64,000 bases of DNA from an uncultured Lachnospiraceae bacterium (GCA_947648875.1 CANSPM010000005.1:46913-110912); one strand, 5' to 3'; counted from the first letter of the stretch, positions 15,722 to 24,420 are shown. Translations and numbers: made by a program. The notes: generated from the sequence alone by a model not told the origin.

Positions 15722-17581
15722 TTACTTTAACTCCACCAAAATATAATTCTCTCCTCCCCTGATTCTATGGTACATTCCATCTTTCAGAACTGGCAGGTCC
15801 AAAGCCGTAAGGTCCAGAGCCGGGTCCCTCACCACATTTTTAAGCCCATAAAACTGATAGAATCCCGCCTGCCCCCACCACCACTGTTCCCGGAACGTGA
15901 TGGGCACCAGCCGGTTTAAAATATTATAATTCTGGGGCATACCCGCCAGCACCGGGGACTGTCCGATGGTGCCTGAGATCTGGACCACCACCGGCTCCTC
16001 CCCCAGAAATACCTCCATGTCGTTCAAATCACCGATAACCGCCTGAATCCTGAAATCGGTATACTCTTTCTGCACATACAATGCGTTGCCGTATGTCAGT
16101 GAAAAAGTGAAAAACGCCAGACTCAACGCACAGGAAGAGAGCTTAAACAGATAGTCTCCGGAGATCTCCACGGCACATAGCGCCAGCAAGGCAAGCAAAA
16201 CCCCGAACCCATACATCGCTCTGGGCGCAAACAGCGCTTTGGCCAACAGAGGGTACACGCCGAAACACAAAAGCCCCATCAGCACAAGACTCGCCGCCGC
16301 AAAGGCCGCCGCCCACCTGCCACGTCTGGAGGAACCCGCCGCCGCCCAAACATATCCCACCGCCAGCACAGACGCCAGCACAAGCCAGAAAGTCTTAAAG
16401 TCTTCTCTGATGATCAGCGTGTAATATCTCTTCATATTGAAATAAGCAATCTGTAAAAGATCTCCCAGGCCTTTTAAAGAAAAATCCAACTGTGCGGAAA
16501 CATATGTATCCACCGGAATCATAATCACAAAATAGAAAGCAGCCAGTCCCAGCACAAATCCCGCTGCCGAATGCAGGCAGAATCGCCCGGTGTTTCGCAG
16601 AGAATCCCCGCTATTCCACATTTGAAAGGCCAGCAGCACAACCATCATCGGAAAGATTCCCGTAGCGGCCTGGTAGGTGGTGCACACCGCGATTGTACCC
16701 AGTGCGGATATAAACATATAGACCGCCGGTTTCCTTTTCCTGAAAAGGAACGGCACCACAGCCACCAGAATGGACAGCGCCATATAGGGAGCGTCATATT
16801 TATAGGAGAGACACTCCAGAAAATAGGGATTAAGCCCCAAGGGCACAAGAGCCAGAATTTCCCATACCGAAAAGGATGTTCTCTCATGGACAACATAGAG
16901 TAAAAGGCTCCCTGTGAGAGCCAGCAAAGCCGCCGCGATCAGCTGCGGCAGCGGAGATACATCCGTCAGATACTGATCCATATGAATGACACTGGACAGC
17001 GCCTCAGAGATAAACCGACTGTAATTTGCCCAGTTCTTATAGCCCTGCGCCACACGGTCCATATCGTCAATATAATTGAAATTCGCCCGAAGTATGGCGC
17101 TGATTCCCAGAGTGTAAATGATTCCCAGAGGCAAAAATGCCTTCAAAAAACCGCTTCCGTCTCCCCCTCTTTTTCTGAAATCCTCTTCCGCCAGAGCAAC
17201 ATAACAGGCCAGGCAGACGGAGACGCTAAAAACTGCTGCCACTGCCCCCGCCAAAGCGCATGGCAAAACCAGATTTTCCGGCAGTAAGCCCAGACTTCCC
17301 GCCAGGTTCAGCACCCTGGGAGAGATCACCCATCTCTCATAAAACGACCGCCCCAGTCCGGCGCAAAAAAGAATTCCCACCGCCACATGCCACGGCCTCA
17401 GGAATCCTTTTATCCTTTCTAAAGTTACAGAACTTCTCGTTAATAATAGCCCTGAAAAAAAAGCAGCGACAATTCCTCCGACCAGGGAAGATTTTCTGTC
17501 CGACATGGACAGTGCCAGACACGCCATAACCGATATCTGCAATACCGCCCTTGCCCTCCACACTTTATTATTGGAACCCAT
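15722..17581 (-). CDS. Polytopic glucosyltransferase-domain protein (GtrII-like)
   Basis: 619 residues with about 12-14 hydrophobic helices. The loop after an early helix contains NFNYIDDMDRVAQGYKNW, matching the YIDD-type acidic motif of the GtrII/Glucos_trans_II family. These enzymes transfer sugars from lipid carriers to cell-surface polymers on the outer face of the membrane. A second family trait, LSYKYDAPYMALSI, follows in the middle. The C-terminus is a short soluble domain (YHRIRGGENYILVELK). The gene lies 106 bases upstream of the kinase on the same strand, and the pair may be co-transcribed. Substrate unknown. Confidence 0.75.
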   Translation of the reverse strand: MGSNNKVWRARAVLQISVMACLALSMSDRKSSLVGGIVAAFFSGLLLTRSSVTLERIKGFLRPWHVAVGILFCAGLGRSFYERWVISPRVLNLAGSLGLLPENLVLPCALAGAVAAVFSVSVCLACYVALAEEDFRKRGGDGSGFLKAFLPLGIIYTLGISAILRANFNYIDDMDRVAQGYKNWANYSRFISEALSSVIHMDQYLTDVSPLPQLIAAALLALTGSLLLYVVHERTSFSVWEILALVPLGLNPYFLECLSYKYDAPYMALSILVAVVPFLFRKRKPAVYMFISALGTIAVCTTYQAATGIFPMMVVLLAFQMWNSGDSLRNTGRFCLHSAAGFVLGLAAFYFVIMIPVDTYVSAQLDFSLKGLGDLLQIAYFNMKRYYTLIIREDFKTFWLVLASVLAVGYVWAAAGSSRRGRWAAAFAAASLVLMGLLCFGVYPLLAKALFAPRAMYGFGVLLALLALCAVEISGDYLFKLSSCALSLAFFTFSLTYGNALYVQKEYTDFRIQAVIGDLNDMEVFLGEEPVVVQISGTIGQSPVLAGMPQNYNILNRLVPITFREQWWWGQAGFYQFYGLKNVVRDPALDLTALDLPVLKDGMYHRIRGGENYILVELK

Positions 17582-17673
17582 GCTATCCTCTTCTCCTCAC
17601 CCCGCAAGTCACTTTGACACCGGGGCAAATTTGTTAAATTCGTTTCATTATATCGGGACTTTTCCCTGTGCAG

Positions 17674-17695
17674 GTCTGCCGCCGGCAGACTTTTT
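17674..17695 (+). terminator. Terminator-like hairpin upstream of the HTH gene
   Basis: GTCTGCC (17674-17680), loop GCC, GGCAGAC (17684-17690), then TTTTT. It lies in the spacer between two divergent genes, 86 bases before the HTH gene, so it may be an attenuator of that gene or a remnant. A related hairpin without T-run is at 13314-13331. Confidence 0.5.
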
Positions 17696-17780
17696 CGTGC
17701 TTGATAATCTGTTTTGTATAATAGGATTGTCATACTACAGATTATCTGCTAGAATGACACCAGACCAAAGGAGATGTCAT

Positions 17781-18218
17781 ATGGAAACCAAGAGCACGGA
17801 TGAATTATGCCATGAGATCAAAGCGGCCACAGATATCGAAGACTATCTGAAAACCAATCAAAACAATATGCTGACCCATACCCTCCCCCAGCATCTGACC
17901 CTGCTGCTGGCCCGAAAGGGACTCAGCAGGGCGCAGGTGGTGCGCGGCTCCCTGCTGGACAGGGCCTACGTGTACCAGATTTTTTCCGGAGAGAAGACAC
18001 CCTCCCGGGACAAACTGATCGCTCTGGCGTTCGGGCTTCGCCTTACTGTCACCGAAACCCAGCGACTTCTGAAAATATCCTGCAACAGAGAATTGTATGC
18101 CAGAGATGAGCGGGACGCTCTGATCCTGTATGCCCTGGGACAGGAAATGACAGTCTGGGACGCCAATGAGTTATTGTTCAGTCATGGACATACGGCCCTG
18201 GGCGCTCCCCAGGAATAA
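17781..18218 (+). CDS. XRE-like helix-turn-helix protein
   Basis: 145 residues, started at 17781 with AAAGGAG upstream. The central part (about residues 35-100) is a Cro/CI-type helix-turn-helix: LLLARKGLSRAQVVRGSLLD then YVYQIFSGEKTPSRDKLIAL, as in small XRE regulators. The N-terminus is acidic and the C-terminal third contains another helical motif (YALGQEMTVWDANELLF). It is divergent from the GtrII-like gene. In related Clostridia such proteins often sit beside Ser/Thr kinase genes, and a kinase is two genes away here, so a functional link is possible but not shown. Confidence 0.75.
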   Translation: METKSTDELCHEIKAATDIEDYLKTNQNNMLTHTLPQHLTLLLARKGLSRAQVVRGSLLDRAYVYQIFSGEKTPSRDKLIALAFGLRLTVTETQRLLKISCNRELYARDERDALILYALGQEMTVWDANELLFSHGHTALGAPQE

Positions 18219-18292
18219 CGATATCCGTCTGTTTCGGTTCGCCTATAATAAAGTGCCTGAGCATACAGTCCCTCGCTCATATTGCCCCCCGC

Positions 18293-20077
18293 TCAGTCCT
18301 GTTCAGTTTCCCCCGTCAAATCCACATACACAGGCACATGGGCCACTGCGGGCAGAAACTTTTTCAGCAAGTCCTCTATCCTCAGACGGATACTGGAAGT
18401 ATTCATACAGGGATGACAGCCGAAAAACTCCCCCTGTAAAATATCCCTGTCTATCAGCAGCTGCACTTGATGCTCCTTATCATGCATCAGTCCCATGACG
18501 CTCAAACTGCCGGGGCTGGTATGCAGATACTTTTCCATATAGACCGCCTCCCCGAAGGACAGTCTGGAACTGCCGATCTGAGCGGATAGTTCTCTGGTCC
18601 GAAAAACTTTGTCCCCGGGCAGCATGAGCAGATAGAACCTGGTCCGCTGCCGGTTGCGCAGAAACAGGTTCTTACAGATTACCGCCCCGGCCAGCGCCTT
18701 GTCCACCGCCTGACAGGCTTCCATGGTATTGGTCTGCACATGGTCAATCCTCTCATACCCGATCCCCAGTCTCTTCAGCAGTTCATATACCGCCAGTTCC
18801 CGCTCCCGGCGGTGACATTCCTTCCTGCCTGTAGCGGAAGGAATACCATATAGAGCCATTGGTTCCGATGGGCACCCGGAATCTGAGACGGGCCCCGGCT
18901 CCGATCCAAACGGCTTTGCCACCAGCTTACTTTCAACTGGCCGGGCCGTCTCTTTATACCAGCCGATCAGGCCGTTCTTTTTACAATAATATCCCCCGTC
19001 GGTATGTACGATTACCGAAAGCCGCTCCCCCTGTTCCACATCCAACAGCGCGTCCGCGTAATCGCTGCAATGAAGCCTTCCGTCCCCGTCACGGTATGTC
19101 CACTCCATGGGAGCCTCAAACTTTTTTCCCGTGGAGCTCTGTTTCCAGAGAGCCATATCTCCCCTCTGCTCCAGAAGTTCCACCTGACAATCAAAATATT
19201 GAATATGGACCGCTGCCGCCCGGCCTTCCTGTCGCTCCAGAGCCTCTATTACCGGAAATCCATCATATCCCATCCATCTGATTTGGCTCATCGGCGCCTG
19301 GCAATCCGGAAGGATAATTCCATTCAACTGTCCGGATCTTTTCAGTCCGTTGCCGCCGTCAATACAAAGAATCTGCCTCTCAACGTCAAAGACCGGACTT
19401 ACATCCTCCCTGTCCACCCGGTACAGGCAGGCTGGCCAATGCCCTGTGACCACGATATGCTCCCGAAAAGAATGGCCCTTATTCAGAAAATCGTCATTTT
19501 TGAGATAAGGGATCGGGTCTGTACCCTCCAGAGCGCCCAAATCCTCCGTGGGAATCCCCCCGTGAACAAACAGATATTTCCCTGCGGTGAGAATTGTTGG
19601 CCTGCTCCAGAGAAATTCCATCTCCGCATGAAACTCCTCCAACATAAGGCGGCGATACTGCGCCGCCTTATCCCCAACCACCTGATCGGCGGAAATCCCC
19701 ATATCTGCCAGCATCTCATGAAACAGACTGCCCCCCCAGGTCCGCTGTGCCCAGTTCAGAAATCCCGCCCAGTCCTCCACACCCTCCGGTGAGTCATCGT
19801 CCACTTTGAGGAGTCGCCCCAGATCCACATTGCCCATGGACACATATACGGGATGCCGACGGGCCAGATCCATCACATACTGCACCACCCGCAGGCTATC
19901 AGGCCCCTTCTCGATCAGATCTCCCACCAGAACCAGAATATCTTCCCCGCCGTAATCCATCTGCCGCAACAGCTGTATCAGGCGGTCCAAATGCCCGTGG
20001 ATATCACTGATCACCAGCAGGCGCTGCCCCGGACAAGCCGATATCTTCTGTATTTTCGTTACGATTTTGTGTGCCAT
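18293..20077 (-). CDS. Metallophosphoesterase fused to ProX/YbaK-type tRNA-editing domain
   Basis: A single 594-residue frame with two enzymatic parts. Residues 18-240 are a calcineurin-like phosphatase: DIHGH (metal site), GDLIEKGPDS, GNVD and VTGHWP, similar to bacterial PPP-type phosphatases. Residues 240-400 form a linker with SH3-like strands. Residues 418-590 match prolyl-tRNA editing proteins of the ProX/YbaK superfamily: VICKNLFLRN, FYLLMLPGDK, SRLSF, SLSVMGLMHDKEHQVQLLID and FFGCHPCMNT, with the conserved lysine. ProX-type enzymes deacylate Ala-tRNA-Pro. No frameshift or internal stop is seen, so this is a genuine fusion. GAGGGA precedes the ATG. Confidence 0.88.
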   Translation of the reverse strand: MAHKIVTKIQKISACPGQRLLVISDIHGHLDRLIQLLRQMDYGGEDILVLVGDLIEKGPDSLRVVQYVMDLARRHPVYVSMGNVDLGRLLKVDDDSPEGVEDWAGFLNWAQRTWGGSLFHEMLADMGISADQVVGDKAAQYRRLMLEEFHAEMEFLWSRPTILTAGKYLFVHGGIPTEDLGALEGTDPIPYLKNDDFLNKGHSFREHIVVTGHWPACLYRVDREDVSPVFDVERQILCIDGGNGLKRSGQLNGIILPDCQAPMSQIRWMGYDGFPVIEALERQEGRAAAVHIQYFDCQVELLEQRGDMALWKQSSTGKKFEAPMEWTYRDGDGRLHCSDYADALLDVEQGERLSVIVHTDGGYYCKKNGLIGWYKETARPVESKLVAKPFGSEPGPVSDSGCPSEPMALYGIPSATGRKECHRRERELAVYELLKRLGIGYERIDHVQTNTMEACQAVDKALAGAVICKNLFLRNRQRTRFYLLMLPGDKVFRTRELSAQIGSSRLSFGEAVYMEKYLHTSPGSLSVMGLMHDKEHQVQLLIDRDILQGEFFGCHPCMNTSSIRLRIEDLLKKFLPAVAHVPVYVDLTGETEQD

Positions 20078-20224
20078 ATAGATCCCTCACCACTCCGCAT
20101 TTTGCCTTCTCCCAATATTGCAGAAAACCATACCATTATAACACAGGTCAAAATTCCGTTCAATTCTTTTTCATGAGTACATGCAAACGCGGCTTTCTTC
20201 CTAAACAGCTGCCCCTTCTGCGGC

Positions 20225-21736
20225 TTACTCCTGCCTCGCCCTGGGCAGCCGCCTGCGGATCAGACGATTTTTCAACTTTTTCCAGTCCAGAGGAAACAGT
20301 GGGTAAAGATAACTGCGGCGGGACAAGGTCTTGTTGCAGCACATACAAAGCACCGAAATGATCAATCCTCCGATGTAACCCCATATTCCGAATATCGCCG
20401 TAAGCACCAGTGTGATAATCCGCATAAATTTCAGCGCGTAACCCAATTCATAGTTTGCCTGCGTATAGTTAGCGATAGCCACAAACGCCATATACAGCAT
20501 AACCTCGCTGGAAAACCAGCCGCTGTTGACCGAAAACTCTCCCAGCACCAGCGCCGCCATGACGCTAAGAGGCGTGCTGAGCATATTGGGTGTGTTCACC
20601 GCCGCCAGCCGCAGGCCGTCTATTGCCAGTTCCAGAATCAGAAACTGCCAGATCAGGGGGATATTGGGCGGCTCCTTCAACACAATAAAGGCAAACCCTT
20701 CCGGAATCCAGTGGGGATTGTTCATCAAAAGCAGGAAGGTTGGCGTCATCAGATACGTCAGCAGAGAGATTATAAACCGGGTAATCCGCAGATAAGTGCC
20801 TGTTACGGGGGGAAAATAATAGTCGTCCGCCTCCTCCACCACATCGAAAATCGTGGTGGGAAGCACCATGGCCGAGGGAGAATTATCCACCAGCAGAATC
20901 ACATTCCCCTCCAGGACCTGGGCCGCCGCTGTATCCGGCCTTTCTGTATATTTAAACTTGGGAAAAGGATTCCACCAGCGTCCCGGCACCAGGCATTCCG
21001 CCAGAGATTCCTGATTCATGGTCAGGGAATCCACCTGTATATTCCGTATTTTTTCCTTAATTTTCTCCAGAAAATCCTGATCCACTCTGGAGTCCATATA
21101 GCACAGTACAATATCTGTCTTGGAACTCAGACCTGCGCTCATCATCTCCATGCGCAGGTCTGTATCCCGTATCCTGCGCCGGATCAGAGCCGTGTTAAAC
21201 ACCACCGTCTCTACAAAACCATCCTTGGACCCCCGCAACACTTTATCCTTTTCAGGCTCCTCCACGCCCCTTGCCGGATAGGAGCGGGCATCTATGAGCA
21301 CCGCCTCCCGGTAGCCGTCAATGAGCAACACAAAAATGCCGGAGAGCACGCTGGAAGTGATCTTCTCCCACTCCTTCTCCTGATCCACCTCGATATAGGG
21401 CAGTGATTTTTTCAGAAGCTGGCCCGTATCTCCGGGCATGTCCCGGGCCTTCATATCCATAAAATACTGTAACAGCTTTTGCAGCAGATCATCTTTGCAG
21501 AAACCGTCGATAAAATACAGCGCCGCCTCCCGGCCCCCCACTTCAATGGTTCGGGTCACCACATCAAAATTCTTGTCAGTTGCCAGTTTTTTATCCAGCC
21601 AGGCGCTGTCCTGCCGCAGACAGCCGGTGATACCCGTTTCGGAAGGCTGATCCTTCCGCGTACCGCCCTCTTTTCCCGGGCCCGCCTCTTTCTCCGGCAG
21701 CTGCCCGCTGTACTGATTTTCTTTATTCTCAGCCAT
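20225..21736 (-). CDS. GerA-family spore germination protein, SpoVAF-like
   Basis: 503-residue membrane protein of the GerA A-subunit family. The N-terminal cytosolic half (about 1-290) includes the signatures RWWNPFPKFKYTERPD and LVDNSPSAMVLPTTIFD. The rest holds about five to six hydrophobic helices, among them NIPLIWQFLILELAIDGLR, and ends in a basic tail. Presence as a single gene without GerB/GerC partners, and the NPFP..YTERPD pattern, favour SpoVAF, the GerA-like protein linked to the SpoVA dipicolinate channel, over a nutrient receptor subunit. The other spoVA genes are not in the window. Its ribosome binding site lies in a strong hairpin (see 21743-21789). Confidence 0.82.
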   Translation of the reverse strand: MAENKENQYSGQLPEKEAGPGKEGGTRKDQPSETGITGCLRQDSAWLDKKLATDKNFDVVTRTIEVGGREAALYFIDGFCKDDLLQKLLQYFMDMKARDMPGDTGQLLKKSLPYIEVDQEKEWEKITSSVLSGIFVLLIDGYREAVLIDARSYPARGVEEPEKDKVLRGSKDGFVETVVFNTALIRRRIRDTDLRMEMMSAGLSSKTDIVLCYMDSRVDQDFLEKIKEKIRNIQVDSLTMNQESLAECLVPGRWWNPFPKFKYTERPDTAAAQVLEGNVILLVDNSPSAMVLPTTIFDVVEEADDYYFPPVTGTYLRITRFIISLLTYLMTPTFLLLMNNPHWIPEGFAFIVLKEPPNIPLIWQFLILELAIDGLRLAAVNTPNMLSTPLSVMAALVLGEFSVNSGWFSSEVMLYMAFVAIANYTQANYELGYALKFMRIITLVLTAIFGIWGYIGGLIISVLCMCCNKTLSRRSYLYPLFPLDWKKLKNRLIRRRLPRARQE

Positions 21737-21742
21737 AAAAAC

Positions 21743-21789
21743 TCCCTTTCCGGGATAACCCTTTTATGGGATATTGTGCCGGAAAGGGA
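21743..21789 (-). promoter_or_regulatory. Hairpin covering the ribosome binding site of the SpoVAF-like gene
   Basis: On the minus strand TCCCTTTCCGG (21789-21779) pairs perfectly with CCGGAAAGGGA (21753-21743) over a 25-base loop that holds a smaller ATATCCC/GGGTTAT stem. The 3' arm contains the AAAGGGA Shine-Dalgarno sequence and is followed by GTTTTTATG. It could hide the ribosome binding site or act as a terminator just before the start codon. Confidence 0.6.
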
Positions 21790-21946
21790 AAAATTTATTC
21801 CCGCCGTTTTGGTAAAACCCTGCCACAGACAGTTGTAGAATTTATTATTTTATGCTAAAGTGGTATCAGACAGTTGTGGAACACTTTCCAATTACCTGCT
21901 GTAGCGTGATCCAGACCACCTAAACTTCTGCCCGGAGGAAATCTTT

Positions 21947-22402
21947 GTGAGAAAAAAAATACTGTTGATCACGGCCTGCCTGGTTCTGCTGTGCGGCTGC
22001 GGCGAAAATCCCATAGACGCTAAATTTGACAACGAGATCAACGCGTTCTGCGAAAGCGCGTCGGCAATCGGTGCCAGAATCAACGCCATAGATGTAGATG
22101 CCGAGGAAAGCAGCATTCGCTACGCCACCTCCGATCTGCTCTCCTGCCTGGATGAACTGGAAGTGGAATTCCGGAGATTCTCTAATATTGATTTCCCGGA
22201 AGAATTTGACTATCTGGAGGCCATGGCCGATGAAGCCGGCCAGTATATGACCGAGGCTGCCGCCTCCTACCACAAGGCCTATGAGGACGGCTACCACCGG
22301 GAGATGGAAGAATATGCCCGGGAGAATTATACCCGGGCCTGTAAGCGGGTCCAGGTAATCCTAGCGTTGCTGCGCGGAGAGGACATCAAAACTTTCCAAT
22401 GA
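21947..22402 (+). CDS. Small lipoprotein, unknown function
   Basis: 151 residues from a GTG start at 21947 with GGAGG upstream. A lipoprotein signal is clear: basic start, hydrophobic helix, lipobox LLCGC (Cys at about 18). The mature part is acidic and almost all helical, with heptad-like spacing and Ala-rich segments (AMADEAGQYMTEAAASYHKA), so a helical bundle on the outer membrane face is likely. It is divergent from the SpoVAF-like gene and close to a group of small membrane proteins, but has its own spacer. I know no characterised homolog. Confidence 0.75.
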   Translation: MRKKILLITACLVLLCGCGENPIDAKFDNEINAFCESASAIGARINAIDVDAEESSIRYATSDLLSCLDELEVEFRRFSNIDFPEEFDYLEAMADEAGQYMTEAAASYHKAYEDGYHREMEEYARENYTRACKRVQVILALLRGEDIKTFQ

Positions 22403-22474
22403 ACAATAAAATCCGCGCTCTGCGGGAAGTCATAAATAATATAAAATATTTATTAAATATTTTTTCAAAATCTG

Positions 22475-22503
22475 TTGCAATAGCAGCTTTTTTCTATTAT
22501 AAT
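22475..22503 (+). promoter_or_regulatory. Sigma-A-type promoter for the small membrane-protein genes
   Basis: TTGCAA at 22475-22480 and TATAAT at 22498-22503 with exactly 17 bases between. The first gene starts 34 bases after the -10 box, with GGAGG before it. Confidence 0.8.
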
Positions 22504-22537
22504 GAACCTTATATCAAATACATAGGAGGTATGCATT

Positions 22538-22825
22538 ATGGACAAGAAAGCAACTGGTATTGTAGCCTACATTTCCTTTATTGGTTGGCTGATTGCTTTT
22601 TTTGCTGGCGACAGGGAGGGAGCTAAATTTCATCTGAATCAAGCGTTACTGCTGGTTATCGGTCAAATCGCTGTCAGTATTCTGGCCGTAGTTCCCATTG
22701 TGAAGTATGTGGCCGGCATCGTAAGCCTTTTCCTGGTAGTGTGCTGGTTCATCGGCTTTATAGCAGCCTGCAAGGGTGAGGAAAAAGAGATCCCGCTGAT
22801 CGGCGGCATCAAAATCTTAAAGTAA
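22538..22825 (+). CDS. Small membrane protein, DUF4870-like
   Basis: 95 residues with three hydrophobic segments at about 7-24, 34-52 and 55-80, and the pattern FFAGDREGAKFHLNQALLL between the first two. This matches DUF4870-type proteins (FxGKxxFHxNQAL). It has a strong promoter and an ideal ribosome binding site and is followed by a terminator, so it is a single-gene unit expressed under vegetative conditions. Function unknown; no enzyme motif. Confidence 0.8.
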   Translation: MDKKATGIVAYISFIGWLIAFFAGDREGAKFHLNQALLLVIGQIAVSILAVVPIVKYVAGIVSLFLVVCWFIGFIAACKGEEKEIPLIGGIKILK

Positions 22826-22868
22826 ACCGTGACCATGCTTTGTCAGGAAACGGGCAGATCGGCAATGG

Positions 22869-22906
22869 GGAGCGCATTTCATGATGCTTCATGATGCGCT
22901 CCTTTT
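22869..22906 (+). terminator. Intrinsic terminator after the DUF4870-like gene
   Basis: GGAGCGCAT (22869-22877) and ATGCGCTCC (22894-22902), a 9-bp perfect stem, followed by TTTT. The loop contains two copies of ATGATGC. Confidence 0.88.
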
Positions 22907-22976
22907 GTGAAAACAAAATAGTTTGAAATTAAAAGCATACCGCAGGCAGAGCCTGCGATTTGCGGGAGGTATCAGA

Positions 22977-23393
22977 ATGTATTATTGTAAAAACTGTGGT
23001 GAACCCTATATGTCTGACGAAGCCGTATTATGCGTGAAATGCGGCGCGGGTAAGGGATTGGGCACCAACTACTGCCACAACTGTGGCAAACCTGTGACAC
23101 CGGAAACCACCGTCTGCCTAAGTTGCGGTGTACCCTGTTATCCGCCAGTGAACACCAATCCCAACGCAAAATCCAAGATTGCCGCCGGTCTGTTAGGCAT
23201 ATTCCTGGGGAGCTTTGGCGTACATAATTTCTATCTGGGCTACACCACTAAAGCAGTGATACAGCTGGTTCTCACGGTAGCCACCTGTGGGGTTGGCGCC
23301 GCAGTCTCCGGTATCTGGGGTCTTGTGGAGGGTATCCTGATCCTTACTGGCAGCATTAATGTAGACGGCAAAGGCCTGCCTCTGTGCGAATAG
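22977..23393 (+). CDS. Zinc-ribbon/TM2-domain membrane protein
   Basis: 138 residues from the ATG at 22977 (GGGAGG 8 bases before). Two zinc-ribbon modules come first: CKNCGEPYMSDEAVLCVKC and CHNCGKPVTPETTVCLSC. Then comes a TM2 domain with two hydrophobic helices, containing AGLLGIFLGSFGVHNFYLGY and the closing IWGLVEGILILTG. TM2 proteins are widespread and mostly uncharacterised. The zinc ribbons face the cytosol if the usual TM2 topology holds. It is followed by two further small membrane proteins on the same strand, probably one transcript. Confidence 0.9.
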   Translation: MYYCKNCGEPYMSDEAVLCVKCGAGKGLGTNYCHNCGKPVTPETTVCLSCGVPCYPPVNTNPNAKSKIAAGLLGIFLGSFGVHNFYLGYTTKAVIQLVLTVATCGVGAAVSGIWGLVEGILILTGSINVDGKGLPLCE

Positions 23394-23446
23394 CCCACAG
23401 AAAAGCGCCAAATGAATAAATATCATCTATTATGAGGAGGACTAAA

Positions 23447-23785
23447 ATGGACAATCAAAATTTCCAAAACAACCCTTATCAGCAGCCTGTACCCCCTAAT
23501 GGCCCCCAGAAAACCGACAGCCTGGCTATCGTTTCTCTGGTTCTGGGCATTGGCTCCATCATTATGAGTTGCTGCTACACCTATCTGGGCATCGGCCTGG
23601 GGATCGGCGGCATCATCTGCGCTGTGATGTCAAAGAAAAAGCAAAAAAGCGGAATGTCCACTGCTGGTATCGTATGTTCTATCATCGGTCTTGTATTTTC
23701 GGTGATCTTACTGATTTTCAGCGCCGCTATTCTGGGCATACTTGCTTCTCAGGGCTATGATGTCTCTGACATCCTCAATTACTAA
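23447..23785 (+). CDS. Small membrane protein, DUF4190-like
   Basis: 112 residues from the ATG at 23447 (GAGGAGG upstream). An N-terminal disordered, Asn/Gln/Pro-rich stretch of about 28 residues precedes two hydrophobic helices (about 30-58 and 74-103) linked by the basic MSKKKQKSGMSTAGIVCSI. This is the typical shape of DUF4190 proteins (LxLGIxSL...KKxxGxxxAGIVLSIIG). It lies between the TM2 and DUF2752 genes. Confidence 0.8.
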   Translation: MDNQNFQNNPYQQPVPPNGPQKTDSLAIVSLVLGIGSIIMSCCYTYLGIGLGIGGIICAVMSKKKQKSGMSTAGIVCSIIGLVFSVILLIFSAAILGILASQGYDVSDILNY

Positions 23786-23793
23786 GCCGTTCC

Positions 23794-24213
23794 ATGAAGA
23801 GTGAACGGTCACTGGAGGACAGTTTATTCTATCTGGGATGCATTTTTCTCGGTACGGCTATTGTGGCAGGGGCACTGTTTTACTACGTGCTCCTGCCACA
23901 CATTTCCTTGCCCCCCTGTATCATGTACACATTTTTCGGCCTCTACTGTCCCGGATGTGGGGGCACCCGGGCACTGATCAGCCTTCTGCACGGCCATATC
24001 CTGCTTTCTCTCTGGTATCATCCGTTGGTACTCTATGCCGCCGTGCTTTATGGGGTATTTATGCTCTCCCAGGCCGCAGCCCGGCTCACGCGGTTCCGCT
24101 ATTTTCATGGACTGCGGTTCCACAACTGGTATCTCTATTTGGCAATCGGTATCCTGGGTGTGAACTGTGTGCTGCGAAATATCTTGTTATTATGTTTGGA
24201 TATTCGACTTTAA
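23794..24213 (+). CDS. DUF2752 membrane protein
   Basis: 139 residues with three hydrophobic helices. The family signature CPGCGGTRALISLLHGH sits at about residues 50-66, preceded by a PPC..YTFFGLYCPGC pattern. DUF2752 proteins are often next to TM2 or zinc-ribbon membrane proteins, as here. The gene starts 8 bases after the preceding stop, so it is co-transcribed. Function unknown; the Cys pairs could bind metal or undergo redox chemistry. Confidence 0.88.
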   Translation: MKSERSLEDSLFYLGCIFLGTAIVAGALFYYVLLPHISLPPCIMYTFFGLYCPGCGGTRALISLLHGHILLSLWYHPLVLYAAVLYGVFMLSQAAARLTRFRYFHGLRFHNWYLYLAIGILGVNCVLRNILLLCLDIRL

Positions 24214-24236
24214 CAAATGCTCTCAGAGAGAAGTAT

Positions 24237-24290
24237 CATAATACCACAACAAACAGGACATCCGGCTGTCCTGTTTGTTGTGGTATTATG
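24237..24290. repeat. Perfect 24-bp inverted repeat (hairpin), 6-base loop
   Basis: CATAATACCACAACAAACAG followed by GACA (24237-24260) is exactly complementary to 24267-24290, with loop TCCGGC. It starts 24 bases after the DUF2752 stop. No T-run follows, so an ordinary terminator would not need such length. It may work as a processing or stability element or be a mobile-element remnant. Confidence 0.9.
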
Positions 24291-24420
24291 AATTTACGCA
24301 AACACATAACATGGACAGAGCTGACAATAGAGTCCACGCTCTGCGAAGCACTGCAATAAATACAGGCACGGCGGGAATGTGGCTTCGTCCGGACTCCTGC
24401 CACGCCGGAAAGAAGGAGAA

